Positions 32,253 through 43,413 of a stretch of DNA of 64,000 nucleotides are shown one piece after another (within the stretch, counting starts at the first letter, position 1; each line of letters starts with the position of its first letter). Source of the stretch: Stagonosporopsis chrysanthemi (Eukaryota; Ascomycota; Dothideomycetes; Pleosporales; Didymellaceae); NCBI GenBank assembly GCA_022560025.1, contig JAFISE010000039.1:1-64000 (forward strand). The letters run 5' to 3'. The notes under the pieces were generated by a model. The model was not told the DNA's origin. It was given only the letters and a program-made list of their open reading frames with translations, and made no database searches. A program made the translations under genes and the position numbers.

Positions 32253-34033
32253 ATGGTGGAGCTCTCGCCGGGCGCCAGCGTTGCTGTGAGTAGTCCTACG
32301 CCCCAGTGAATGCGCCGAAGCTCACAGTGCGCGCGCAGCTCGGAGTGATCGTTGGCCTCCTTTCCACCAGTGTCCAGAGTGTTGGTCTGACGCTGCAACG
32401 TAAATCACATCTGCTCGAGGAGGAGAAGGAAGACGACTATGACCGCCGGCCGCCCTACAAGCGCCGGCGCTGGCAGCTGGGCATGCTCATGTTCATCGTG
32501 GCCAATGTCGTGGGTAGCACCATCCAGATCACCACCCTGCCGTTGCCCGTCCTCTCCACTCTGCAGGCGTCTGGCCTCGTCTTCAACTCGATATGCGCCT
32601 CGATCATCCTCCACGAGCCCTTCACCCGCTACTCCTTCGTCGGAACCATGCTCGTCGCCGCCGGCGCTCTCCTGATAGCCCTCTTCGGCGCCATCGCTGA
32701 ACCTTCGCACAACCTAGACCAACTGCTGGCGTTGTTGGGTCGACATCACTTTATCGTTTGGATGGCCATGACTGGTGTCGTTGTCGTTCTTCTGCTTGTC
32801 GCCAATTGGGTCCTACAACGTATTTACCCCCGTGCAACGCCGCGCCTGCGCCTGATTCGGGGTATGTTCTATGGATGTGTAAGCGGAATACTTTCGGCGC
32901 ACTCGCTGCTCATTGCAAAGAGCGCAGTGGAGCTGCTGGTGCGCACTATTGTCGACCGCCACAACCAGTTTGACCGTTGGCAATCCTGGATGATCCTCAT
33001 TGGACTCGTGGTCTTTGCCCTCACGCAACTCTACTACATGCACTGTGGTCTGAAATTAGTCAGCACGAGCGTGTTGTACCCTCTCGTCTTCTGCATTTAC
33101 AACATCATTGCTATCATAGATGGTCTCATCTACTTCCACCAAAGCGAACGACTATCGAATTTGCACGCCGGTCTCATCGCTCTTGGAACCGTTGTATTAC
33201 TTGCGGGAGTGGTTTGTCTCAGCTGGAGGTTGGAAGAGAACGAGGAAGAGCCCATGTCCCCTGTGTCTACCAAGCACCCCGGGCATGTACCGATGCCACA
33301 ATCTGCCCTTGAGCCCGGACTAGGCCTCCTGCATGCTCATGCCCTCGAAGAGCCAGACGATCCATTGGACATTGAACAAGCAACACCAGGTCTTCACGGT
33401 GCTGCAACAGAGCAAGCACAGCGCAAATCTGTCGATGAGCGCACTCCACTACTAGCACGAGCACCCACCGGGCCCGCGTACACCGTATCGTCTCGATCGA
33501 AAAACAGTCCAGCATTAGAAGCCAGCACTCGCAGTCCACGACCCAGCCCAAGGCCTCCGAGACGACGGAGAATGACTTTCTCTGAAGACACAAGCGAGAT
33601 CTGGGATGAGCTCAACGATAGGGATTCATTACCTTCGCCTGTCATCCGTCGATCTGTAGAGTCAGATCGTAGGCCTCGAGCAGGCACGCTTCCTCGACAA
33701 AGACAAAACACACAATCAGCATGGCTGGACCAGATGCGTAGGCGTTCCTGGTTTGACGGCATCAGCGCAGGCTCTCAAAGAAGCCCCAATCTATCACAGG
33801 GCAAAAGACGTTCAGACAGCTCGTCTGCGCTGCTCGACCATCCCGACCCAGACGACGAAGATCATTCTGACTCAGATCTTGTCGCGCACAGGAGCGGAAC
33901 TTGGGGCTTTGGAGGAGGCACACGCAGTACCCGCGAAGGGCCTGGTGATTGGCTGAAGCTGAGATGGTGGAGGAAGAGATTACAGGGTGAAACTGACGAT
34001 GAGCAGGAGGATCCCAGGACCAGAGGCACATGA
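32253..34033 (+). CDS. NIPA-type magnesium transporter-like membrane protein
   Basis: Exon 1 (32253-32285, MVELSPGASVA) joined to exon 2 (32339-34033) gives 575 aa. The 53-nt intron (donor GTGAGT, acceptor GCGCAG) restores a continuous first membrane helix, ALGVIVGLLSTSVQSVGLTL. The next block is QRKSH, a family hallmark. About eight or nine membrane segments follow up to residue ~315 (for example LSTLQASGLVFNSICASIIL, IVWMAMTGVVVVLLLVANWV, LVSTSVLYPLVFCIYNIIAI). The C-terminal ~250 residues are Ser/Arg/Pro-rich and probably cytosolic. The NIPA family (DUF803) includes Mg2+ transporters, but substrate is untested for fungal members. The intron could be called differently, since several AGs lie close together. 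Confidence 0.85.
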
Positions 34034-34245
34034 TATCCCATTACGATCCAAGAATTTGAATAGATGAATCACGCACACACATTTGCAGACATTTTGAGCA
34101 TTTTGAGCATTTTTCTCGCAATACATAGTGGTTTTGCCCCGCTGTCAGTAGATCGTTGTTGCGCGCTTTCCTGCCTGTGAATTAGCGCGGTGGGGCGTTC
34201 ATACCTGACGTTGCCTGTGTGACTGCTCCTGCATCCTGCACCTCG

Positions 34246-36255
34246 ATGGATGTTGATACACCATCACTCGCCACTCCTGCGGTCTTCTCGGAACCTGTTG
34301 ACGAGACCTCCATTCGACTCCTCCGCTTCTCGCAGTCTGAAGATGGAGTCATTGTTGGCAAACTGCAAAGATTCCCACTTGTCAGTGCCCCCCATTACTA
34401 CACAGCTAGCTATGTATGGGGTGAGCGCGAATACACAGGGGCAGCCATCCACCTAAAGTCTGGAACCCTCCCGATCCTGAATAGCCTCGTTCCCTTCGTC
34501 CACATGGTCACGCACCACAGCGATTTCAATTCTACCGATTGGTGGTGGATCGACTCGCTATGCATTAACCTCCAAGATGCTAGAGAGCGCGAGAAGCAAG
34601 TGCGCATTATGGCGGACATTTACAAGAAAGCTAGGAGAGCAATTATCTGGCTTGGCGAGGAGAAAGAAAATGGCAGTGATTGCACGAATGCAGTCGACTT
34701 TCTCCATTATCTTTCTGGGCTGCAAATTGCTTTCAATGGCGACGATCTTGCTATGCGCAAAACCCTCGAAAATGCAGAGTTCACTCAGAAATGTGTCGCC
34801 ATCAGTAATCTCCTTGCACGCCCTTGGTGGACACGAGTATGGACTCTGCAGGAGTTTGTCCTGCCTCCGGAAGCCAAATTGTACTGCGGATCAGCAAGCA
34901 TTAGCAGGGGAAGATTCAAAAGTGCTATCTACAGTATCTTCCTTTGCAGCACGATCAGCAGTGAGTTTGAACACGAGCTTGTGCCTCGAAAGTTATTCGA
35001 TGGTGCTTTCAATCGTCGCCGAATCCACCAATGGCATACAAAGCCAGCCTCGGTCGGCATTAACCTCATTGCCATTATGGCTTACTTAGGCAACCATTCT
35101 GCCACTGATAGTAGGGATCGCATCTACTCCGTCCTAGGTTTGATAACAGACCAAGATCGTGCGGTTGTCGGCCCAGCTGAGTACTCTACCAGTACCCAGC
35201 AACAGTTTGCAAAGCTCGTTCGCTCATGTTGGGATGTACACCAGTCTCTAGACATCATCTGCTTTGTGCATCTATTCAGCCGAGAAGCCGCAGCTACTGA
35301 CCCCGGGCTAGACGATGCGGTGCCTACATGGACTCCTGACTGGCGGATCACCATCGACTTTGCATCTCCAGTACCACTCATGGCAAGTCAAAGTGCAAGC
35401 GAGCACATCGGTAATTTTAGACCTCTTCGATCGATGCGTTGGGGAACGAAATATGACGCTCCAGGATCATTTCTGAGAAAAAGGGCAGACGTCCAGATCT
35501 CTGACGATCTTACAGAGCTGTGTTGTAAGGGCGTGGTGCTGGATACTATACACGGTCTTGGGGGACTGGACGCGACAGAACTACGATGTCAGAGCTTTAT
35601 CTGCAACAACGCCGGGCACCACTCTATACAGTCTGATCAGGATCAGCGTAGCGCCCCTAGAGCTGCGATGCAACCCATGGACTGGCTTAAAGCCGTCGCT
35701 CGCTCGCTCGTCATCGACCGACAAGACAAGTATCTCTGCTTTCAAGCACCAGTACACTACATCACCGATTTCTTGTTTCTCTGTCACGCCTGTATTGACG
35801 GGTATCCCGTCGATTGGAGCTTCTCATCGTGGTTCGAACACAACCGGCACCTGAAGTTTGGCGATAGTACGCTTGAGCAACTTGTCACTCAAGTACCTTC
35901 TGAAGTATTGTCGACTCAGCCAACACTTCACAGACCTTCTTCGCATCCTACGCATCAGATGAATGATAAGCTTGACAGCTTTCTGTCACGATTTCACGAT
36001 ACGGTGCGCAAGAAGGCACGCAGGTTAATGGTCACTGAAGACGGTTGTGTTGGCATGGCACCGTGTCGCGCACGGCCAGGCGACGTTATAGCAATCCTGT
36101 ACGGGTGTAGTATACCACTTGCACTGAGGGAATACGCATCAATCGATGCATGGCAGGTTATCGGAGAAGTTTATATCCATGGATATATGAACGGCGAAGT
36201 CTCAACGTTGGTCAAAAGAGGGAAGAAACGGACCCGCAAGATTCGACTGGTCTGA
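34246..36255 (+). CDS. HET-domain (heterokaryon incompatibility) protein
   Basis: An intact single-exon protein of 669 aa from ATG 34246; the frame further upstream lacks an ATG. HET motifs are in order: SYVWG at 55-59, WIDSLCINLQD at 101-111, VRIMADIYKKARRAIIWLGE to about 138, and WWTRVWTLQEFVLPPEAKL near 194-212. The C-terminal block expected of the family is present: EDGCVGMAPCRARPGDVIAI then LYGCSIPLALRE and VIGEVYIHGYMNGE. It probably controls vegetative self/non-self recognition. Unlike the HET gene at the left edge it is complete. Its stop is only 10 bp from the stop of the convergent MBOAT gene, so 3' ends almost certainly overlap. Confidence 0.9.
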   Translation: MDVDTPSLATPAVFSEPVDETSIRLLRFSQSEDGVIVGKLQRFPLVSAPHYYTASYVWGEREYTGAAIHLKSGTLPILNSLVPFVHMVTHHSDFNSTDWWWIDSLCINLQDAREREKQVRIMADIYKKARRAIIWLGEEKENGSDCTNAVDFLHYLSGLQIAFNGDDLAMRKTLENAEFTQKCVAISNLLARPWWTRVWTLQEFVLPPEAKLYCGSASISRGRFKSAIYSIFLCSTISSEFEHELVPRKLFDGAFNRRRIHQWHTKPASVGINLIAIMAYLGNHSATDSRDRIYSVLGLITDQDRAVVGPAEYSTSTQQQFAKLVRSCWDVHQSLDIICFVHLFSREAAATDPGLDDAVPTWTPDWRITIDFASPVPLMASQSASEHIGNFRPLRSMRWGTKYDAPGSFLRKRADVQISDDLTELCCKGVVLDTIHGLGGLDATELRCQSFICNNAGHHSIQSDQDQRSAPRAAMQPMDWLKAVARSLVIDRQDKYLCFQAPVHYITDFLFLCHACIDGYPVDWSFSSWFEHNRHLKFGDSTLEQLVTQVPSEVLSTQPTLHRPSSHPTHQMNDKLDSFLSRFHDTVRKKARRLMVTEDGCVGMAPCRARPGDVIAILYGCSIPLALREYASIDAWQVIGEVYIHGYMNGEVSTLVKRGKKRTRKIRLV

Positions 36256-36265
36256 AGTTCTGTCT

Positions 36266-37580
36266 TCACTTTGGCCCAATGCCAAAGATGTCAAACTCCC
36301 GGTCGTGTACCCATAAACCATAACTGAGGAGCTTACCAGTCCAGACTTCGAAACTCGATCCAATGGCCAGCACGATCCAACAGAACCCTACGAGGCGCCA
36401 AAACATTCCATCCTTCAGACCACATCTCTTCCCAAGTTCAATCAGATGATCTTCAACGAAGATGATGACGGCTTGGAATAAAAAGACCATAAATGCTCGG
36501 TCGTCGTTGAGAGATGCGTGACATAGCATCGACGCAGCTCCATGAATGACGGCAGAAACGCCGAATCCCACGAACAACTGCAGATACTTTGACGCAAACG
36601 AGCCCTTTTGCAGCTGCAAGATATCTCGAGCGAGATAGATTCCAGGCGCCGAACAGACACGCCGAACGCCCTGATGCCAGACACCACTGTCTCCAGGTTA
36701 GTGTCTTCTCTATGGTTTTTAGATTGAGGCAACTTACGACCACGCCCTTCTCACATTACACAAACCTTTCAAGTCTCCAAACATACTGGGGCAGTCCATC
36801 GGGGCGGCCAATCCTGTTGCTACGCTCACGATGCCGTAGAACGTATTCATCAACTCTACACTCGTATACGTGAGCACAATATACACCCATGTGTACTTCA
36901 AACGATACAAGAAAGGGTAATGCTCAAAAGAATCGACTGGATCGACATGCACAATATCGAGCCAGGTGCCGTGTGGAGTTGATGCTGTAAACGAGTAGAT
37001 GGCGTCTTTCAGGACGTAGAAGAGCCCCGCACGGAGTACCTTACGAGCAATAAACTGCCTGGAGGAAATCAGTGTACAGTCTCGTAAAGGAATGAAGTAC
37101 CCACAAGCGCGAATATCCAGGCACAACCTCCATGGGCACATTCTTGCTCTCGCAAGACCATCCTGTATACCGATTTGTCGTCGCAAGTCCAGCTGCCCAC
37201 CATACTCTGCTCCAAAACCCCTCTGGTACGGCTTCTTTCTTAGACAATTGATCGGCATGTCCATTGCTCTCCCCTCCCCTCACGAGACCCCTTCGAACAC
37301 CAATCTTCACCCACTCCTCCCGATCCGGACTATTCAGCAACACCCAATCAACCCACGTCATTACTGCCGACATGACAAAACAATTCAATCCGTAGTGTAG
37401 GCCCCATCCGCCAGCCCACTCTCGATACAGGCTCTGCGCAACTAGGAGGGTCAACACAGGCACGCTGAACATGAATTGCGCAACGCGGTGCCGCGACCCA
37501 ATGGCGAGAGTGAGGATGTTAGTCAGCAGGATAAGGGGAACTTGAAGGGTTGTGAAGATTGGGGGGAGTTGGAGGGACAT
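36266..37580 (-). CDS. MBOAT / wax-synthase-like membrane acyltransferase
   Basis: Exons 37101-37580, 36738-37054 and 36266-36686, with introns of 46 and 51 nt, give 405 aa. The splice phases fit, and the second junction creates NVRRAWSGVWHQGVRR. This is the conserved FWgr.WHQ-type motif with the presumed catalytic His of fungal wax-synthase-like proteins. Several hydrophobic helices (LILLTNILTLAIG, FMFSVPVLTLLVAQSLY, FVGFGVSAVIHGAASMLC, VGFCWIVLAIGSSF) support a membrane enzyme. Relatives acetylate or acylate terpenoids and sterols in fungal metabolite pathways, but no other biosynthetic gene is nearby, so the substrate is unknown. A TATAAAG lies about 65 bp upstream. Confidence 0.82.
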
Positions 37581-37641
37581 TGCGGCCTAGGAGTTATGGC
37601 ACGAGGATGTAGACCGGCGGTGTTGGTAGGCACATGAGGAG

Positions 37642-37648
37642 CTTTATA
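37642..37648 (-). promoter_or_regulatory. TATA box candidate of the MBOAT gene
   Basis: TATAAAG on the minus strand, about 65 bp upstream of the start codon at 37580. Confidence 0.45.
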
Positions 37649-38074
37649 CTACATGTATTTATTCCTATCTCTCGCACTTACACTGAAAGTGGTGGTTTCT
37701 ACTGGTCTGGCATATGAGTAATGCACACAAGACCCGCTTTTCATACCAGACTGTGCCCTTACCCCTGTGTGGGCCAATGAGCTTGCGTTGAGTACATCAG
37801 TGGGTCGTCCGCGGAGAGTCGTATAGGATGAGTTCTACGCCGTGCCGTACACGGCTTGCTGTGAGTGGTGGACGGCAGTGCTGAGTAAGTTGAGCGCGGT
37901 GACTAAAGTCGCACAGAAGGCCTTTGGGAAAGGAGAAGAGAAGAGAAGAGCCTAATCGAACACGGCCCTCAGTAGTCTTGACTGATGTTTTTCATGTACC
38001 GTAACCCGCTAATCATTGTCACGTATGCAATGCTCCTTTCTCTTAACATGTGTCATTACTATGTTCATCCGCGT
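37649..38074. other. Intergenic, MBOAT gene promoter and CHS5 3' flank
   Basis: About 430 bp. A short GAAGA purine run (37929-37950) is the only feature noted. No gene seen. Confidence 0.5.
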
Positions 38075-39398
38075 TCACAACGCGACTTCCTGGAAACTTG
38101 CGCCATCGTCGCCATCCTCGTCGTCCTCCACTGTAGCTTTTGGTCTGCTCGGTAGCCCTGCTTCAACTGCCTTTACATCACCACCTGCTGGCCACTCGTC
38201 ATCGGAGTCCACCTCTTCCTCGGGCGCTTTCCCAGGTTGAGGCTTCAGGTCCTCGGGTTTGGCTTTCTGCTCGTCTGCCTCTGCCTGCGTTTTGGGCTCT
38301 GGTGCAGGGGACACGCTTCGCTCACTTGCGTCGTCCTTAGGTGGAGGGGGAGGCGGTGCTGTACTGTCTGACTCGCGCTCTCGCGTCGTTCGCTCGGGCG
38401 TCGGTGGTGTGATTTCTGTTCGCGGGCTTTGAATTGGACTCCTGACTTGAGGTGGCTGCGGTTGTGCTTGCTGTGGTTGTGGCGCAGGCGGTTGCTGCTG
38501 CTGCTGCTGCTGAGAAGCTGGCGCTCCTTGACCGACTGTTCGTAATCTTGGGTCGGCGTTCAAGTAGTAGCCTCTGACGCCCACAATCCTGCCGTCCCTC
38601 TCACATCCTATGACCCAGTCTGGCACTACAACAGGGATGTTGTTTTCCACTGCCTTCTCCCATGCGGGTCCTCGTCCTTCTGTGCAAACGAAATGTGTGG
38701 TGTCGATGCGGACGGTGTCTGCAATCTTCGCGCCGATTCTCTCGACAGAACGCTGTAGCGACTCGCGTAGAGCTGCAGGCATGTGGCCCGGTGTGATTGT
38801 GATACCAGACAGATCCGTCATTTTGTGTGTTTGGACTGTGAGTTTCTCACTGCTGAATGTACCCGCACTGGTCTTGAGCACCAGGTGGAAGACGTATTCG
38901 GTATCGACGCCCAACCCACTGAGTTTCGTGCTGTGGACTTCTTTAGGGTTTGGTATAGTGCCGGCCTTGTTGCCATTGCGGTAGAGAGTGAGGCTGCGCA
39001 GCTCGGCGGTCGCAACGTCTATAGGGTCCCATTCGAGAACTACAGAGGTCTGAGTAGCATTGCGACAGCGGATGATGGGTGCTGAGGGCGTGCTCTGCCC
39101 AAATGTGCGGAAGATATCAGATTGGAGCTCGTAGAAGGCAGTCGCGGCGTCGTTCTCGGCCTTGACGTTGCGCGCAACGTCAATATCGACTATGCTTCCC
39201 GAGGAAATGTCCGGAGGCAAGAGGATAGAAGGAAACTCGATCTGCGCCAGGGTTAGCCATTGTACGGGTGAATGCAGGGATGCGCCTGCGCAGTTCGAGG
39301 CTGCGGGGAGGCATTGGGACGCGTACGAGGCGCTTGTCTTCAGTCAGAAGCACAGCAACGCCGGCGTCGACCTTGCCGACAGTCAGAGAGACGAGCAT
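38075..39398 (-). CDS. CHS5: Exomer component Chs5 (chitin synthase export)
   Basis: Exons 39327-39398 and 38075-39241, with an 85-nt intron (GTACGC...GGCGCAG), give 412 aa. The N-terminus MLVSLTVGKVDAGVAVLLTE then DKRLIEFPSILLPPDISSGS is diagnostic of Chs5. Next come a fibronectin type III domain (about 75-165, PSAPIIRCRNATQTSVVLEW) and a BRCT domain (about 170-260, ITPGHMPAALRESLQRSVER then THFVCTEGRG, VVVPDWVIGCERDG). Chs5 is the scaffold of the exomer coat that carries chitin synthase and other cargo from the trans-Golgi to the plasma membrane. The C-terminal tail has a poly-Gln run and an acidic, Pro-rich end, as in other fungal versions. Confidence 0.95.
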
Positions 39399-41147
39399 GG
39401 CGCAAATGTGTGATGTGAGACTGTGTTGTGACGACGTAACGCATGTTGCTCCCCAGCTGTTGCCCTGGATGGCGGGCCGAAAATCAACCGCAGCGACGAT
39501 ACATGCTTCAGGCAACCGTAACTCTGGCCCACCACCAACACCAGCTTTTCTCAGTCTGTTCCCGCGTAGAATGTCACGAAGTATTAGACAATGTGCTATT
39601 CGCCATTCCAAGGGACAAAACCCTCCCGTCCACTTTGCTCCCAGCCGTCTCTGATGCGGTAAGATCCAAACGGCACACAGTGAACGTCGATCGGCCACAT
39701 GAAATAATCGGAGCCGGCTTCAATTCAGAGCTGTCAATAGCGGTTCAACTCAAGGATCATGGCCTCTTCCCGATTATTTAGCCTCCTGAAAGACGCTCCT
39801 TATTCATTTGCATTTGTTCGTTAATACCACCTGTTACTTTCTACTCTTATGTTGTCGTTGCATTCCTGAAAGCACATCGCAGAGTAATAACTCACGTTGT
39901 GGATTTCCTTCATCTTGACAATACTCGCCTCCTATCTTACTCTACCGCTCTCAACTTGGTCTCATGTCATGCCGTACAACATCCAATCCCAGAGGTTTAA
40001 CTTGAACAGACATAGTTAAGGCCCCGTGCTGCACAGCCACCGTGGCAACCCGATTCAGTATAAGCACATTAACCAACGTGCTGTCTTTCGACATTGGAAA
40101 GAAAGTCTACAATTTGGAATCGTTTGAAAGCAAATTCCTCATAGCCGCAAGGCGAGTTTGTGGTACTTCTATCTTGTTGTATTCTGTTGACGCAGCGCTC
40201 ATCGCAACAGCAACCAGGCTGGCCACCGACTGGGAGGGGGCTGTGCAGAACTGTTTGATGACCAGGCGTTCGGAGTACATTGGTCTTCAAGGTCCGAATG
40301 CATGGTTGTGGTGAGCGCTCTGAGCTGGAACGCATTCATTTTCTCGGTCGCGCGGAAGTTGATCCGAAATCGACAAGGATTATGTATGTATGGACGACAG
40401 GCTTACCATTGTGGTTGAGAATCGCCACTCTACAAGTCTATCGTGCATCGCCCGAGGCTAAAGTTCTCCTGACAGACTGATGTCGGTATGACCTTGTGTT
40501 AAACGTGCTTGAGCTGTCACCCCGTACTGCACTTGTTCTGCCGTGGTACTATGTAATGTCTCTTTACGTGGTTTAGCTTCGCCAGTGTCAATTCAGTTAA
40601 ACTGATTCCGTACTAATATGCACCATGCATTGTCGCCTATACAGAGATCAAGCTCGATGAATTCTCCATGTCCTCACGCTAGCCTGTTGATTACTAGGTG
40701 GATGTTCGTGCCAGCTATCGGACACAAAGGTGAGCTCTTCGGACGCTGAATTAAGCTTAGCAGGAGCTGGGAGGCTGGCCACACAGCATCCAGTCTGATA
40801 TATCACGACGGCGTTCGCGCTCCGTAAAATCCTATCAAACTTACAGTGACCATCACCATTGTCAAGCCGGTCTACAGTTCTGACAGCTGCTTCTCTCTTC
40901 CCGCGCTGCATTGGATCCAGTGGCGCCTTCCTAGGTTCATAGCTTGATACATCCAAGGGGGACTCTATTCGTCCTACATCAACCTCTTGAGGTCACAGTT
41001 GCTCCTTCATGAGGAGGCCAATTTTAGGGTATCCGTAATTGTAAACGGAAGTTTGGCACGTTGTGCTAAGCCAAAGTCTGACCGGGACTGCCACGTGATC
41101 TATGTGATCTCGTAGAGTGGGCGCTAAGTAATAGCCTGACCCTTTCG
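39399..41147. other. 1.7-kb region without a convincing gene
   Basis: CHS5 promoter at the left, then only short frames. The longest, on the plus strand at 40042-40314, has no recognisable domain. No RNA gene or repeat seen. Confidence 0.5.
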
Positions 41148-41612
41148 ATGATGAAGGAGCCGCTGAGCCTCACGCTATTCCTCCTCTTCTTCATCGTCCA
41201 CGCCAACGGTCGACCAATCAGCGATACCAGCGGGGATCTAAGCAACAAGGGCGACGAAGAAGGCTTGTCAGATGAAGCTATAATTGGTATCGCAGCCATT
41301 TTCGTGCCTATCGCCCTGTTTATCCTTACCCTTACTCTTCCCGCGCTACGTCAACGCATACTTGGCTGCTGTACCGGAACAATGGAAAAAAAGCCACCTC
41401 GACGGCGCTCGAGAATACGCAAACGCTGGCATCAATCCCGTTATCAAGGCAAATCTTCGAAGGATGCCTTTGTTTCTCAGGACACGACGCAAGTTGGCAA
41501 CGAATGCGCTAAAGAGGTCGGAGTACGAAATGTTGGGGTGCAGAGGCACTATGTTCTACTCACACAAGAATTAGATGAAGATGTTTCAGGAAATGTCACT
41601 ATGAGAGGCTAG
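41148..41612 (+). CDS. Small predicted type I membrane protein, unknown
   Basis: A 154-aa frame. It starts with a good signal peptide (MMKEPLSLTLFLLFFIVHAN, cleavage likely after HANG), then a short acidic stretch (DLSNKGDEEGLSDEA). A single membrane helix follows (IIGIAAIFVPIALFILTLTL) and then a strongly basic segment (KKPPRRRSRIRKRWHQSRYQ). This topology, a very short lumenal part plus one helix plus a basic cytosolic side, argues that it is real. I recognise no family. The next frame downstream (41817) is on the same strand about 200 bp away and could be a partner gene or another exon. Confidence 0.5.
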   Translation: MMKEPLSLTLFLLFFIVHANGRPISDTSGDLSNKGDEEGLSDEAIIGIAAIFVPIALFILTLTLPALRQRILGCCTGTMEKKPPRRRSRIRKRWHQSRYQGKSSKDAFVSQDTTQVGNECAKEVGVRNVGVQRHYVLLTQELDEDVSGNVTMRG

Positions 41613-41816
41613 AGCCTTTCTCAGTTGTATTACATACCCGCAACGGCGACTGTCGAATGTTTCTTTACGGGCAAATCACATGTAGATGGGACTGGTAGCT
41701 TTCTCGCTTATACAGTGATTATATCAATGTTGCAAATCGCGACTGCCTCTTGACACAATGCATAACACAGGTGTGACATATTTGGATTGGAAGGATTAAG
41801 ACAGTCTCGAATTATC

Positions 41817-42308
41817 ATGCGAACATTGTTCCTTACACTCCACATAATGCAGCAACAACGTGGACCCGTCGCAGCATCAAACAAAAGTACTCCTCTACGC
41901 TCTTCCTTTCTTACCCCGAAAGATAGAGATCTCACAATGGTGACATACAGCTACATACCACCAGAATACGAAACCACAGTCAAGATTGTATCGACGCCCT
42001 CAGGCACGCCTGAAGAAACAAGACCGGCACATATCCCGTATCGCAATACTGATGCCATAGGTAACTCCATCTTCGGCCAATCGCCGCTATGGAAGTGCCA
42101 GCCTTTGCCACCACTTCCTTCTGGAGAGGATGCAGTGACCGATAAGAAGCCGCTGCTGTCGAAATTTCGTGAGGAAGGGATCAGTAGTACCAGTGATGGT
42201 GGCATGGATGGAACACAGTCTTTACATGACACTAAGAAGGACGGTAAGATCCAAAAGGTGGTGAAGAATTTCTCGAAGCGGTTCTCTACTACCTACTCGA
42301 AGATGTAA
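41817..42308 (+). CDS. Hypothetical protein, unknown
   Basis: 163 aa from the ATG at 41817; an alternative start at 41938 (MVTYSYIPPEYETTVKIVST) would give 123 aa. The sequence is rich in Pro, Ser and charged residues with no membrane helix or domain I know. The C-terminus is basic (KIQKVVKNFSKRFSTTYSKM). Coding potential is suggested by length and by the absence of a comparable opposite-strand frame. It follows the small membrane protein on the same strand. Confidence 0.4.
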   Translation: MRTLFLTLHIMQQQRGPVAASNKSTPLRSSFLTPKDRDLTMVTYSYIPPEYETTVKIVSTPSGTPEETRPAHIPYRNTDAIGNSIFGQSPLWKCQPLPPLPSGEDAVTDKKPLLSKFREEGISSTSDGGMDGTQSLHDTKKDGKIQKVVKNFSKRFSTTYSKM

Positions 42309-42704
42309 GCTCGCCTCTTGGATGATACATTTGCTACAGAGTTTTGGTTGTCACTTCACTCTTTACCTCTGTGTTGTGTGTACGGTCACTGTTCCCGCTG
42401 CTTAAGACTATAGATATGTTTCACTGGTTTCTCCAATCCCTTCAGTGCTTGTATTACGCTATACCCACGTGCTCGCAGATACACCGCTTGAGCCTCGTCG
42501 TCGCACAAAGCCATTCACTTCAGTAACATGCCACCCACGTGGGCACTGTGAGTGGACAAGATCAAGCCACAAGCTTCACTAATGCGCGCAGCAGCATTGT
42601 ATCTACAAAATTTCAATTTTCACACGAGACTATCTCCCCTACAAAGCCCAGCACTTGAGGCCTACAACTAACTGAACCACCTCTAACACCTCCACAAACA
42701 CAAC
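42309..42704. other. Intergenic, 396 bp
   Basis: Promoter of the small gene at 42705. Nothing recognised. Confidence 0.5.
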
Positions 42705-43094
42705 ATGTCTACATCTGACACGTCGGATAACACCCTCGTCTTCTCGTCGCTGCGACCCGTGGCTACAAACATGCCGATACGCCGCGTCTCGTTTGGCAGC
42801 ACACCCGTTCCCGTCCGCCCAGCCAACACACGCACATCCACCACAACATCTACTGTTCAGCCCACCGAGCTCCGCCGTAAGCTCTTCGACTACTTTACCT
42901 CCAATATGCCAGCTAACTCTACGCCAGAGCAGTGCGTACCTGCGCAGAAGGCCAAGTCCATATCTTGTCTCGACAAGGAGGAAGAGGCACGGATGGCGAA
43001 GTTGCACAAGGCGAAGGGCATGAAGGGTGGTGTTACTGGCGTGGCGGACTGGTTGGAGAAGAAGATCAAGGGTGAGGGAGTCAAGAAGGAGTGA
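42705..43094 (+). CDS. Small hypothetical protein, 129 aa
   Basis: An ATG in good context (CAACATGTC) opens 129 codons: a Ser/Thr-rich N-terminus, a region PIRRVSFGSTPVPVRP, a segment ELRRKLFDYFTSNMPANSTP, and a Lys-rich end with VTGVADWLEKKIKGEG. No known domain, signal peptide or membrane helix. The composition and the regular C-terminal helix suggest a genuine small cytosolic or nuclear protein, probably lineage-specific. Convergent with the tetraspanin gene. Confidence 0.55.
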   Translation: MSTSDTSDNTLVFSSLRPVATNMPIRRVSFGSTPVPVRPANTRTSTTTSTVQPTELRRKLFDYFTSNMPANSTPEQCVPAQKAKSISCLDKEEEARMAKLHKAKGMKGGVTGVADWLEKKIKGEGVKKE

Positions 43095-43413
43095 GGTGGT
43101 CTCGAGCTCAGAAGGTTTTGGGGTGGTGATGGGGTCCAAGAGGGTTGAGCTTCGAGATGTGTTTTCAAGCACTTGTGTTTCCAAGCAGGCAAGAATGTAC
43201 GACTGATTCAGAAAGGAAAAAAGCAAGACTCAATTTCGATGTTTGGTAACCTCCACCGTTGCGCCCATTTGCCATAGTTTTCGTGAGAATGTGTACTTAT
43301 GAACGCCTAGTAACGCCGTGCTAACCATGCTTGATTTAAAACCGAACGTCATCTAACGTTGACCATTTGGAGTGTGTGTTTGTCGTGGAACAGCCGAAAC
43401 TCTCTTTCCCACT
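43095..43413. other. Convergent intergenic region
   Basis: 319 bp between the 3' ends of the small gene and the tetraspanin gene. Nothing recognised. Confidence 0.5.

Noticed and set aside
36266..39398. Secondary-metabolite cluster around the MBOAT acyltransferase
   Set aside because: Neighbours are a HET gene and CHS5; no terpene cyclase, PKS, NRPS, P450 or prenyltransferase is present.
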